Part shown: piece after piece, positions 28,201 to 36,360 of the stretch
Layout: every line of letters starts with the position of its first letter
Position numbering within the stretch: position 1 is the stretch's first letter
Source of the DNA: Cupriavidus laharis
GTDB taxonomy: Bacteria; Pseudomonadota; Gammaproteobacteria; Burkholderiales; Burkholderiaceae
Length of the DNA stretch: 64,000 nucleotides
Reading direction: 5' to 3'
Assembly (NCBI RefSeq): GCF_914271435.1
Contig: NZ_CAJZAI010000005.1
Span: 62,001-126,000 of the forward strand
The notes under the pieces: generated by a model
What the model was told of the DNA's origin: nothing
The model's database searches: none
Seen by the model: the letters and a program-made list of their open reading frames with translations, nothing else
Translations under genes and position numbers: made by a program

Positions 28201-29323
28201 GCTTGTCGGCATTCGGCAGGTGGCGCAGGCGTGCCAGATTCAGCGCCTTGTCGGCCACCGCGTCGAGCTGCGCTGGCAGGCTCACAATGCTGCCGTCCGC
28301 CTTCGACGTGGCCGCCGCCAGCATCGGGTCGATCACGCCGGCCAGCTCGGGCTGCACCAGGTAGAACGGGGTGTCGGTCAGGCTGATGCCGTGCGGGTCG
28401 CTGGCCCATGCCTGCGCATCGCCCTTGCGGTAGGGCATGACCTGCATCACCGGCACGTCGAGCGTCTCGAACTCGGCCTTGCGGCCCTGCGGGTTGAGCA
28501 TGATCTGGCCGTTGACCAGCACATCGACGATGCGCTTGCCGCCGGGCATGGCCATGCGCAAGATGCCGTCGGCATCCATCACCGGGCCGTAGAACACCAG
28601 CGCGCGCGCATGGCGTGCCTCGATGCGGCGGATCAGGTCGTCGATGAAGGCGCTGTCGAGACCGGACACATAGGCCTGGTGGATCGCGATGCCGATCACC
28701 GGGCCTTCAGTGCCCGAAGCAACCAGCGCTTCGTCGGGCGACGTGGTGATGAGGCCGGAGAGGCGTGGATGGTAGTAGGCCGCCTTCGGAAACTCCACCG
28801 GCGCCGGAATGGTGCTGTCATCGCGCAGGCGGAACTGCTGCGACGCCAGCGTACGCATCATCGCCGCGAAGTTGCCGCGGCCGCCGTTGACGTAGTACGC
28901 ATGCAGGCGCGCCGCGAGCTTGTCATCGACGCCGTGGGACTCGTAGCGGTCGGTGGCAATCAACACGCGCGGCGTGGCGGACTGCGTCCACAGCGGCCCG
29001 AGCGTCTGCAGCATGGCCGTGACGATGTGGTCGCGTGGTGCGTCGACGATCAGCAGGTCCGCGCCGGCAATGAACGGCGCCACGTCCTGCGCGGGCATGC
29101 GCTCGAGGTAGCGTGCCTCGAACGCCATGCCCTGTGCCTCGGCCATCTCGCGCAGCGGGCCGAACTTGCCGGCCGGCACGGGCGAACTCGTCAGGACGGC
29201 AATGCGCGGCGCCGCGGCATGGGCCTGGGTTGCGAACAGCATGGCAAGCAGCGCCGCGGCCAGCAGCCACTGCAGTGCCAGCGCCTGCGGGCGCCGGCGT
29301 GTGGTTGTCAAATGTGGGGACAT
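25295..29323 (-). CDS. CobN-like giant chelatase subunit, exported and membrane-anchored; putative haem dechelatase
   Basis: A 1342-residue CobN/BchH-superfamily protein. The body has family blocks such as HYGTHGTQEWTPGKERGLS, YPYIVDDVGEAIQAKRRGRAVIVSHQTPP (in parts), and the C-terminal FNNLYAENLKGVEGALLARSSNLYGMLTTDDPFQYLGGIGLAVRHLTG region. Unlike cobalt chelatase CobN, it starts with a signal peptide (ALALQWLLAAALLAMLFATQAHA, cleavage ~residue 36). It ends with a Pro/Ala linker, one TM helix (IVPILSWLAGGIALAAAVIGGAL) and a basic tail (SARRRYG). So the enzyme should sit on the periplasmic face, where the ATP-driven CobS/CobT or ChlI/ChlD partners cannot work; none is encoded nearby. Located between a haem-type TonB receptor and an ExbB/DUF2149 pair. 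ATG 29323 has GGAG upstream. Confidence 0.88.
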   Translation of the reverse strand: MSPHLTTTRRRPQALALQWLLAAALLAMLFATQAHAAAPRIAVLTSSPVPAGKFGPLREMAEAQGMAFEARYLERMPAQDVAPFIAGADLLIVDAPRDHIVTAMLQTLGPLWTQSATPRVLIATDRYESHGVDDKLAARLHAYYVNGGRGNFAAMMRTLASQQFRLRDDSTIPAPVEFPKAAYYHPRLSGLITTSPDEALVASGTEGPVIGIAIHQAYVSGLDSAFIDDLIRRIEARHARALVFYGPVMDADGILRMAMPGGKRIVDVLVNGQIMLNPQGRKAEFETLDVPVMQVMPYRKGDAQAWASDPHGISLTDTPFYLVQPELAGVIDPMLAAATSKADGSIVSLPAQLDAVADKALNLARLRHLPNADKRVAILYYNYPAGEKNLSASFLNLPKSLASTLAALRAAGYTTEAADEARLQRDLGALQAPFYRSSRLEPLLDAGMAVWMPMPAYRRWYDAQPADFRAAVEKRWGAPEQSTMATTRNDETGFVIPRLQLGNIALMPVPPRGERSESDEKALYHSTSTPLNHFYMAAYLWARQDREALVHYGTHGTQEWTPGKERGLSVTDQPYLVLGSVPVVYPYIVDDVGEAIQAKRRGRAVIVSHQTPPFRPAGLHTELTALHDQLHKYLQQDEGAVKDTLRNDILARSAALHVFEDMGWTDARARTAFTVYLDALHTHLHELGAALQPYGLHTFGQSQEDGLRLYTVMAMLGKDWLRRVFPDEPEELFAVDYAQLAHTAPYAMLWRYVIDGAPLDELADKAQREDMQRARQLYASLDAAPENAGLLTALAGRHLVSGTGGDPVRNVDTLPTGRNLYGFDPSKVPSREAWKAGQAAAEAMIADWRARHGRYPAKLAFSLWSVETMRHQGMLEAQALAALGVRPKWDEGGRVVGVEAIPASELRRPRVDVVLSATGLYRDHFPNLMKWLAEAVKVAAAQPEPDNAVAAGTRALRERLVKLNVPADRIESLAVTRIFASESGNYGTGLNDATLATDTFGSGREADAKLANLYLSRMQYAYGPDEKHWGEALPQANLYAENLKGVEGALLARSSNLYGMLTTDDPFQYLGGIGLAVRHLTGKSPELLISNLRDANHARTETAAGFLANELRTRYFHPGWIEGMKAEGYSGALNILDTVNNFWGWTAVSPEIVRDDQWTEFAEVYVNDKHKLGLNEWFEQNAPQAQAQVIERMLEAARKGYWKADPKLLKTLAQRYEDLARRHDIASNNRSFNAYRKQQAQAAPDGFGLQARAAAPRPPAPAAPAKSAAPDAPAEPPKPAPPTQPVQGMQLVERKPPAAAIVPILSWLAGGIALAAAVIGGALSARRRYGVAGGNGWIPPRR

Positions 29324-29357
29324 CGCGGTACTCCGGTTACTGCAATCCGTCACGCAT

Positions 29358-31625
29358 TCAGAACGACAGCTTCAGGCTGGCGGCGAAGGTGCGTCCGGGT
29401 TGCGTGTAGAAATCGACACCGGGTTCGGTGGCCGACACCCCGGTCTGGCGCACATCGCCCCACAGCCAGTACTTCTTGTCGAACAGGTTGTTCACCGACA
29501 GCGCCAGGCTCGCGTACTTGTTGAAGCGCCACCACGCCTGCAGGTCCACCACGCCATAGCCGGCGGGCTTGAAGTACGTGAAGCTGGTGTCATCCGTGCG
29601 CGTCACCGGGCGCGCGCCGCGCCAGCGCACGCCGGCGCCCTGGCCCGGCGTGCGTTCCCAGCTCAGGCCGGCGCTGGCACGCAGCGGCGAAACGCTGTTG
29701 AGCGGCTGGCCGGTCTGCTCGTTGTTGCCATGCGCGTAGGCCACCGCGCCGTCAAGGCGCCACTGCGGCGGGAAGCGCCATACGCCGCGCCACTCCGCAC
29801 CGTAGATGCGCACGCTGGTCTGGTTGCGGTACTGGTAAGTGGCGCGCAAGCCCGGCAGGCAGGACGGGTCGGACGGGCAGCTGAGCTGCACCTGCTCGAT
29901 GAAGTCGTGATAGCGGTTGTCGAACACTGCCACGCTGGTCTGCACGTTGTCGCCGGTATAGCGCGCGCCGATCTCGAACGAGCGGCTCTTCTCCGCCTTC
30001 AGGTCCGGGTTGGGCGCGGCGCCGTAGCCCTGCACCAGGTTGCGGAAACTGCCGTTGACTTCCTGGTAGTTGGGCGCGCGGTAGCCGAACACGTACTGGG
30101 CCCAGACGTTGACGCGGTCTGTCGCCAGCCACAGCGCGGACAGCTTGGGCGATACGTTGGAATCGCTCTTGCTGACGGCGGGCCGGCCGGCGGCGTTGTT
30201 GTAGACCATGTCGTCGTCCGGCGACAGCGCGTAGTGGTCATAGCGCAGGCCCGGCGTGAGCGTGAAGCGGCCGTCGAAGAAGCGCAGCTCGTCCTGCACG
30301 AACAGGCCGGTCTGGCGCGTTTCGCCGTCCGGGAAGTCGTGCATCGGGAAGTTCTCGCCGGCGAGCGACTTCGATGTCGTGCCCGTGGTCAGGTTGCGCA
30401 CCACGCCGTCGCGCGATTCGGCCGACTGCACGCGCATGAAGTCGATGCCGCCGATCAGGCGATGGCCCACGCTGCCGGTCTTGAACGACTTGTCGGCCTG
30501 CACGTTGAAGCCGGTCTGCTGCTGGCGGAAATTGAAGTCGAGTTCGACGTTGCACAGGCTGGTGCCGCGCGTGGTGGCCGAGCAGCCCGTGCTGGTGTTG
30601 CTGCGCACCTGGTTAGTCACGGTGCCGGTCTTGCCTTCCTGGTAGTAGACCTGGGCGGTGAGCTGGTCGAGCACGCCGTTGGCCGGCGTCCAGGCGTAGT
30701 CCAGGCTGACGCGGTCGCGGTTCAGGTCTTCGTTGCCGTTGGCCGACGTTACGCGCGGCAGCGAGGCCGACAGGCGCAGGAGGTCGGTGTCGGTATTGCC
30801 GTCGTGGTGCTCGTAGGCCAGCTTGAACTTGTGCTCGGGGCTGGCGTTGAGCAGGACCTTGCCAAGCCACGCCTGCGTGCGCACGTCCTGCGGGTTCGGC
30901 TTGGTGCGGCTGACCGAGTTGGAGTCGTCGCTGCCCATGTTCTTCATCTCGTGCGCGTTGCGGTTCGCGTACATGAAGAGGCCCTGGATGGTGCCGTTGC
31001 CGCCCGCCACGCCGGCGGTCTGGCCGAAACCGTTGTCGATGCCGTTCCAGTTCAGGCCCAGCTCGCCGCCGACGGCGCGGCCCTGCGTCAGGTCGACAGG
31101 ATCCTTGGTCGCATACGCCACCACGCCACCGATCGCGTCCGAGCCATAGAGGCTCGATGCCGGGCCGCGCAGCACTTCCACGCGCTTGAGGAAGGAGAAC
31201 TCCGGCGCATCGCGCGTGGAGGTGGAGATGTTCGAGGGACCGCCGCCGTTGAAGAAGTCCGGCAGGCGCACCCCGTCCACCATCTGCAGGACGCGGTTGT
31301 CCTCGATGCCGCGGATGTTGATGCTGCCCGCGCCAAAACGGCGGCGGTCGCGCGGCACGTCGATATCGGGCTCGTCGGCGAAGAGACCCGCTTCGTCCAC
31401 GGGCTGGGCGCGTTCGATCTGGCGCGCGTCGTGCGTGGTGATGGTGGAGGCAACGGCGTCGGCGCGCTCCTCGGTGCGGGTGGCTGTGACCACGACCTCG
31501 CTGAGCGAGGCGACGGCCTTGTCGCCTTCGGCGGCAAAGACCGGGGCCCCCAGCGTGACGCAGGCGGCGGCAATGGGCGTGACTCGGACGGTGGCGCGCA
31601 GGCGCGCCAGGCAGCGGCGTTTCAT
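29358..31625 (-). CDS. TonB-dependent haem/haemoprotein-type receptor
   Basis: A 755-residue outer-membrane receptor. Signal peptide to ~residue 31 (APVFA-AEGDK), TonB box-like SEVVVTATRTEE, plug domain with INIRGIEDNRVLQMVDGVRLPD and RVEVLRGPASSLYGSDAIGGVV, then a 22-strand barrel ending in the Phe-terminated SLKLSF. In the barrel, YRAP (515-518) and NPDL (539-542) are the FRAP/NPNL-type motifs of haem and haemoglobin receptors such as HmuR and HemR. The His usually found between the two motifs is absent. A good Shine-Dalgarno (AGGGAA) precedes ATG 31625. A Fur box lies 112 bp upstream, and cobN-like, exbB-like and DUF2149 genes follow on the same strand. Confidence 0.93.
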   Translation of the reverse strand: MKRRCLARLRATVRVTPIAAACVTLGAPVFAAEGDKAVASLSEVVVTATRTEERADAVASTITTHDARQIERAQPVDEAGLFADEPDIDVPRDRRRFGAGSINIRGIEDNRVLQMVDGVRLPDFFNGGGPSNISTSTRDAPEFSFLKRVEVLRGPASSLYGSDAIGGVVAYATKDPVDLTQGRAVGGELGLNWNGIDNGFGQTAGVAGGNGTIQGLFMYANRNAHEMKNMGSDDSNSVSRTKPNPQDVRTQAWLGKVLLNASPEHKFKLAYEHHDGNTDTDLLRLSASLPRVTSANGNEDLNRDRVSLDYAWTPANGVLDQLTAQVYYQEGKTGTVTNQVRSNTSTGCSATTRGTSLCNVELDFNFRQQQTGFNVQADKSFKTGSVGHRLIGGIDFMRVQSAESRDGVVRNLTTGTTSKSLAGENFPMHDFPDGETRQTGLFVQDELRFFDGRFTLTPGLRYDHYALSPDDDMVYNNAAGRPAVSKSDSNVSPKLSALWLATDRVNVWAQYVFGYRAPNYQEVNGSFRNLVQGYGAAPNPDLKAEKSRSFEIGARYTGDNVQTSVAVFDNRYHDFIEQVQLSCPSDPSCLPGLRATYQYRNQTSVRIYGAEWRGVWRFPPQWRLDGAVAYAHGNNEQTGQPLNSVSPLRASAGLSWERTPGQGAGVRWRGARPVTRTDDTSFTYFKPAGYGVVDLQAWWRFNKYASLALSVNNLFDKKYWLWGDVRQTGVSATEPGVDFYTQPGRTFAASLKLSF

Positions 31626-31736
31626 GGATTTTCCCTGAGAAGAAATCGGACGCTGGCTGGCGGAAACCGGGGGCAGGCTGGCTTGCGTGTCGGGCGCGGC
31701 CGCCGTAGCGGCACGCTGTCAGTAATAATTGTTAAC

Positions 31737-31755
31737 GAGAATTATTATCATTTAC
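31737..31755. promoter_or_regulatory. Fur box upstream of the TonB receptor gene
   Basis: GAGAATTATTATCATTTAC matches the 19-bp Fur consensus GATAATGATAATCATTATC at 14 of 19 positions. It sits in an AT-rich stretch (31720-31780) inside GC-rich DNA. The likely promoter of the receptor-CobN-ExbB block overlaps it, so iron-replete repression is expected. No cobalamin riboswitch elements are seen between here and the gene. Confidence 0.75.
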
Positions 31756-31917
31756 TGCCGTTCAGTAAAGCTATCAGATCAAGTGGCGTGCACATCATGT
31801 TGCCGCTATGCAACAGAATGCATAGAGCCGTCCCGTGGCCGCTGGTGGTCTGGGAGGAAAGTCGGGAAGGGGATGGAGAAAGCGGGGCCGCCCGCGCACT
31901 AGGACGCGGGCGGGGCT

Positions 31918-34900
31918 TCAGCGCTGCGGCGCCACTTCAGCCGGAACGGACTGTGGCAGGCGGTTGCCCTCCGCATCGATCTGCAGCGGGCCGGTGCCCG
32001 AGAACCGGTCGAGCGCCAGGTAGATCACCGGCGTGATGAACAGGGTGATGACCTGCGAGAACAGCAGGCCGCCCACGACGGCCAGGCCGAGCGGCTGGCG
32101 CAGTTCAGCGCCCGCGCCGAGACCCAGCGCCAGCGGCAGCGCGCCCATGATGGCGGCAAAGGTGGTCATCATGATCGGCCGGAAGCGCAGCAGGCACGCC
32201 TGGCGGATGGCCCGCGCCGGCGTCATGCCCTGTTCGCGCTGCGCGGCCAGCGCGAAGTCGATCATCATGATGGCGTTCTTCTTGACGATGCCGATCAGCA
32301 TCAGCACGCCAATGGTCGCGATCAGCGACAGCTCCACATTGAACAGGAACAGCGTCAGCAGTGCGCCGATGGCCGCCGACGGCAGCCCCGCCAGGATCGT
32401 CAGCGGGTGGATGTAGCTCTCGTACAGCACGCCCAGCAGCGTGTAGATGACCGCAATGGCCGCCACCAGCAGCACGATCTGCGTGGCCTGCGACGACTGG
32501 AACACCGCCGCGTCACCGCCCCAGCTCGTGAAGATGGCGGTCGGCATGGCGATTTCCTGCCGGTAGCGGTCGATCTTTGCCGAAGCCTCGCCCAGCGCGG
32601 CGCCCGGCGCCAGATTGAACGACACCGTGACCGAAGGCAGCTGGCCCTGGTGGTTGACGGCAATCGGCCCGACGCGGCGCTCGGTGGTGGCGAACGCGGA
32701 GATCGGCACCATCTGGCCGGTCTTGCTGCGCACGTAGAGCTTGGAGAAGGCGCTTTCGTCCTGGCGGTCCAGGTCGGCCGCCTGCAGGATCACGTAGTAG
32801 TTGTCGATCGGCGTGTAGATGGTCGACACCTGGCGCTCACCGAACGCCGAGTACAACGCGGTGCGCACGTCCTGCATCTGCACGCCGAGCGCATTGGCCT
32901 TGTCGCGGTCGATGGAAAGCTGTGCCTCCAGGCCCGACTGCTGCGAGTCGCTGGTGACGTCGCGGAACAGCGTGTCCGCGCGCATCTTCGCCATCAGCTT
33001 GTCGCTGAACTCCTGGAGCTGGCCCGCCTTCACGCTCTGCAGCGTGTACTGGTAGCGGCTCTTGCTCTGGCGCCCGCCCAGGCGCAGGTTCTGCACCGGC
33101 GAGAAATACACGGCCAGGCCCGGCACGGCCGACACGTCCTGGCGCAGCGATTCCACCACCTGCTGCATCTTCGGCCGCTCGCCGAGCGGCTTGAGCTCGA
33201 CGAACATGCGGCCGGTGTTGATGGCCGGCGAGCTGCCGCCGCCGATCGACGCCACCACGCTCTTGACCGCGGGATTGGCGCGGATGCGTTCCGCCGCATC
33301 GCGCAGGCGCTCGGACATGGCGTCGAACGAGATGTCCTGCGGGCCTTCGGCGTTGACCTGGATCTGGCCGATATCCTCCTCGGGGAAGAAGCCCTTGGGA
33401 ATCTTGATGAACAGCACCGCGGTCAGCACGAAGGTCAGGCCCGCAATCACGAGCACCGTGCGCCGGTGCGCGATGCACCAGTCCAGCCCGTGCGCGTACT
33501 TGTGCAGCGTCCATTCGAACAGGTCTTCGAACCACTGCGTCGCGCGCAGGCCCAGGGTCTGCTTCTGCACGATGGCCGGCGACTGGCCGGCATGGTCGCC
33601 GTAGGCGTGCTGCGATTCGTCCACCGGCACGTTCTCGGCCGACAGGAAGCGCGCGCACAGCATCGGGATCAGCGTGAGCGACACCAGCGCCGACACCAGG
33701 ATCGACAGCGACACCACCGCGGCGAATTCATGGAACAGCAGGCCGATCACACCCGGCATGAAGAAGATCGGGATGAACACCGCCACCAGCGAAATGGAGA
33801 TCGACAGAATCGTGAAGCCCATCTCGCGCGAGCCGACCAGCGCGGCCTTGAGCGGCGGCACGCCTTCCTCGATATGGCGCACGATGTTCTCGAGCATCAC
33901 GATGGCGTCGTCCACCACCAGGCCCACCGCCAGCGTGATGGCCAGCAGCGACACGTTGTCGAGGCTGTAGCCGAAGGCCTTCATCAGCGCGACCGTGCCG
34001 ATCAGCGAGATCGGCAGCGACACGGTGGGGATCAGCGTAGCGGCGGCGCGGCGCAGGAACAGGAAGATCACCATCACCACCAGCGCCACGGTCAGCGCCA
34101 GCGTGAACTGCACGTCGTGGATGGACTCGCGGATCGAGCGCGAGCGGTCATTGACCACGCTGACGCTGACCGAGCCCGGCATCTGCTGGATCAGCCGCGG
34201 CAGCGCCTGGCGGATCGCATCCACCACCGCCACGGTGTTGGCGTCCGGCTGGCGCAGCACGGCCAGCACGATGGAGCGCTCGTTATTGAGCCAGCTGCCG
34301 GTCTTGATGGTTTCGACGCTGTCCTCGACCTCGGCCACGTCGGCCAGGCGCACCAGCGCGCCGTTGGGCTGGCTGGCGACGATGATGTTGCGGAACGCGT
34401 CGGCATTGGCCAGCTGCCGGTTGGCCTGGATGGTCAGCGTCTGGCGTGCGCTGTCGAGCGTGCCCACCGGTGTGTTGGCGTTGGCGCGGTTCAGCGCGGT
34501 GGCCAGCTCGTCGAGCGTCAGGCCGCGCGCGGCAAGCGCGTCCGGGTGGGCGCGCACGCGCACGGCAAAGCGCTTCTGGCCGAACACCTGCACCTGCGCC
34601 ACGCCGGGCAGCGTGGCCAGAGTCGGCGAGATCAGGTTGTCGCCGAAGGCATTGAGGTCAGCCAGGCTCATGGCCGGCGAGTTGATCGCCAGCAGCAGCA
34701 CCGGCGCATCGGCCGGGTTGACCTTGCGGTACGACGGCGGCACCGTCATCTCGATCGGCAGCGAACGCTGCGCGCGGAACAGCGCTGCCTGCACGTCCAC
34801 GGCGGCAGCATCGATGTCGCGGTCGCTGTCGAATTCGATGGTGATGCTCGAGTTGCCAAGCGTGTTCGATGAACTGATCACCTTCACGCCCGGAATCGTC

Positions 34901-35115
34901 GCGAACTGCTTTTCGAGCTGGGTGGCCACCGACGCGGCCATGGTTTCGGGGCTCGCCCCGGGCAGTGTGGCCGTGACCTGGATCACCGGCGAGTTGAAGC
35001 TGGGCAGCGCGGCGATCGGAATAGTCGGGTACAGCACGATGCCAGTGACGATGACGGCAATGCACAGCAGCACCGTCATCACCGGACGGCGGATACAGAG
35101 CTCGGACAGCGTCAT
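31918..35115 (-). CDS. RND efflux pump, MdtC/MuxC-like
   Basis: A 1065-residue RND permease. Start MTLSELCIRRPVMTVLLCIAVIVTGI is that of the MdtB/MdtC/MuxBC branch. TM4 aspartates in LAVGLVVDDAIVMLENIVRHIEEG and TM10 Lys in GIVKKNAIMMIDFALAAQ are intact, so proton transport should work. The central TM6-TM7 loop carries an unusual polar insert (ENVPVDESQHAYGDHAGQSPA). Immediately follows its adaptor gene (3-nt gap). Only one pump gene is present, whereas E. coli MdtBC uses two. No outer-membrane factor is next to it, so it may borrow the OprM-like channel encoded at 6004 or another. Confidence 0.94.
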   Translation of the reverse strand: MTLSELCIRRPVMTVLLCIAVIVTGIVLYPTIPIAALPSFNSPVIQVTATLPGASPETMAASVATQLEKQFATIPGVKVISSSNTLGNSSITIEFDSDRDIDAAAVDVQAALFRAQRSLPIEMTVPPSYRKVNPADAPVLLLAINSPAMSLADLNAFGDNLISPTLATLPGVAQVQVFGQKRFAVRVRAHPDALAARGLTLDELATALNRANANTPVGTLDSARQTLTIQANRQLANADAFRNIIVASQPNGALVRLADVAEVEDSVETIKTGSWLNNERSIVLAVLRQPDANTVAVVDAIRQALPRLIQQMPGSVSVSVVNDRSRSIRESIHDVQFTLALTVALVVMVIFLFLRRAAATLIPTVSLPISLIGTVALMKAFGYSLDNVSLLAITLAVGLVVDDAIVMLENIVRHIEEGVPPLKAALVGSREMGFTILSISISLVAVFIPIFFMPGVIGLLFHEFAAVVSLSILVSALVSLTLIPMLCARFLSAENVPVDESQHAYGDHAGQSPAIVQKQTLGLRATQWFEDLFEWTLHKYAHGLDWCIAHRRTVLVIAGLTFVLTAVLFIKIPKGFFPEEDIGQIQVNAEGPQDISFDAMSERLRDAAERIRANPAVKSVVASIGGGSSPAINTGRMFVELKPLGERPKMQQVVESLRQDVSAVPGLAVYFSPVQNLRLGGRQSKSRYQYTLQSVKAGQLQEFSDKLMAKMRADTLFRDVTSDSQQSGLEAQLSIDRDKANALGVQMQDVRTALYSAFGERQVSTIYTPIDNYYVILQAADLDRQDESAFSKLYVRSKTGQMVPISAFATTERRVGPIAVNHQGQLPSVTVSFNLAPGAALGEASAKIDRYRQEIAMPTAIFTSWGGDAAVFQSSQATQIVLLVAAIAVIYTLLGVLYESYIHPLTILAGLPSAAIGALLTLFLFNVELSLIATIGVLMLIGIVKKNAIMMIDFALAAQREQGMTPARAIRQACLLRFRPIMMTTFAAIMGALPLALGLGAGAELRQPLGLAVVGGLLFSQVITLFITPVIYLALDRFSGTGPLQIDAEGNRLPQSVPAEVAPQR

Positions 35116-35118
35116 GGC

Positions 35119-36360
35119 TCAGTGCCCCTGAGCGATGGCAGGCGCGCTCGCCGGCCTGGCCGAAGCGGCGGGCGCCGGCGCGGCCTCGCGGACCACGGTG
35201 CCCGGGCGCAGGTTCTGCGTGCCTTCCACGACCACGCGCGTGCCGGGCGGCACGCCTTCGATCACCGCCGACGTGGCGGTGGTGGTCACCAGCTTCACGG
35301 GCACGCGGGCGACCTTGCTGTCCGGCTGCACGGCGTAGACGAAGCGCCCTTCCGGACCGGTCACCACGGCCTGGGGCGGCACCGACAGCGCATTCTTCAG
35401 GGTCTGCACCACCGCGCTGACGTTGGCGTAGGTGCCCGGCCACAGGCGCTGCTCGTCATTGTCGAACTGCGCCTTGACGCGGATGGTGCCGTACTGCGGA
35501 TCGACCGTGTTGTCGATGAAGGTGATCTTGCCCGTCACTGGCGTCTTGCTGCCGTCGTTGGGCTGGGCCGTGACCTGCACGGGGCCCGTACGCAGCGCCT
35601 CGCGCAGCGCGGCGAGCTGGCGCTCCGGCAGGCTGAAGGTCACCGCGATCGGCTGGACCTGGGCAATGATGACCATCGGCCCCGTGCTGTTGGGCAGCAC
35701 CATCGACCCGGGGAAGACGTTGATCACGCCGGTGCGCCCGCCGATGCTGGCGCGGATCGCGCCGTAGCTGACCGCGACGCGGCTGGCCTCGATGGCGGCC
35801 TGGTCGGCACGGATGGTGGCTTCGAAGCCGTCCACCTTGGCTTGGGCCGTGTCCACCGCGCTCTTGGAGATGAAATTGCGCTCCAGCAGTTCCTTGCTGC
35901 GTGCCAGGTTGCGGCGCGCGTCGGCCAGGTCGGCCTGGTCGCGCAGCAGCTGCGCCTGGGCCTTGGCGAGGTTGGCCTCGTCCATGCGCGTGTCGAGCGA
36001 GAACAGCAGGTCACCTGGCTTGACGGTCTGGCCTTCCTTGATATGGACGGCACGCACGGTGCTCGAGACCTGCGGGCGCACTTCGACTGTGGATAACGCC
36101 GTCACGTTGCCGTTGGCCGTGAACTGCAGCGGCACGTCGCCCTGCTGCACCAGCGCGGTGGCGACCACCACCGGCGCGGGCCCTTTGGCGACGGGCCGGG
36201 GGGCCAGCCAGGTATGCCATGCAAACCATCCCGCTCCGGCGAGCACCGCCACCGTGACCACCACGGCCCACGGCGATACCCGGCCCCGGCCGGTTCCCGC
36301 GGACGCGCTCCAGTTGCTGTCGACGAACCCCTTGGGCTGGTCGATCCTGTCTGTCTTCAT
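35119..36360 (-). CDS. RND efflux periplasmic adaptor, MdtA-like
   Basis: A 413-residue membrane-fusion protein. The cytoplasmic start MKTDRIDQPKGFVDSNWSA is followed by an uncleaved TM anchor (PWAVVVTVAVLAGAGWFAWHTWL) and a Pro-rich spacer. Then come lipoyl half VRPQVSSTVRAVHIKEGQTVKPGDLLF, a helical hairpin (~120-190) and the second lipoyl half with INVFPGSMVLPNSTGPMVII. A beta-barrel and membrane-proximal domain complete it. The C-terminus is Ala/Pro-rich. First gene of a two-gene pump operon. It is not a lipoprotein, unlike the first adaptor in this window. Confidence 0.93.
   Translation of the reverse strand: MKTDRIDQPKGFVDSNWSASAGTGRGRVSPWAVVVTVAVLAGAGWFAWHTWLAPRPVAKGPAPVVVATALVQQGDVPLQFTANGNVTALSTVEVRPQVSSTVRAVHIKEGQTVKPGDLLFSLDTRMDEANLAKAQAQLLRDQADLADARRNLARSKELLERNFISKSAVDTAQAKVDGFEATIRADQAAIEASRVAVSYGAIRASIGGRTGVINVFPGSMVLPNSTGPMVIIAQVQPIAVTFSLPERQLAALREALRTGPVQVTAQPNDGSKTPVTGKITFIDNTVDPQYGTIRVKAQFDNDEQRLWPGTYANVSAVVQTLKNALSVPPQAVVTGPEGRFVYAVQPDSKVARVPVKLVTTTATSAVIEGVPPGTRVVVEGTQNLRPGTVVREAAPAPAASARPASAPAIAQGH

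Noticed and set aside
31626..31736. Possible cobalamin riboswitch before the TonB receptor
   Set aside because: No B12-box or cobalamin-element sequence visible; the Fur box explains regulation better.
27221..32036. Very long plus-strand ORFs opposite the CobN-like and TonB receptor genes
   Set aside because: No recognisable domains and shadow-type composition; the minus-strand proteins have full family signatures.
32407..34872. 821-codon plus-strand ORF opposite the second RND pump
   Set aside because: Antisense shadow rich in His/Arg/Asp; the pump on the other strand is certain.
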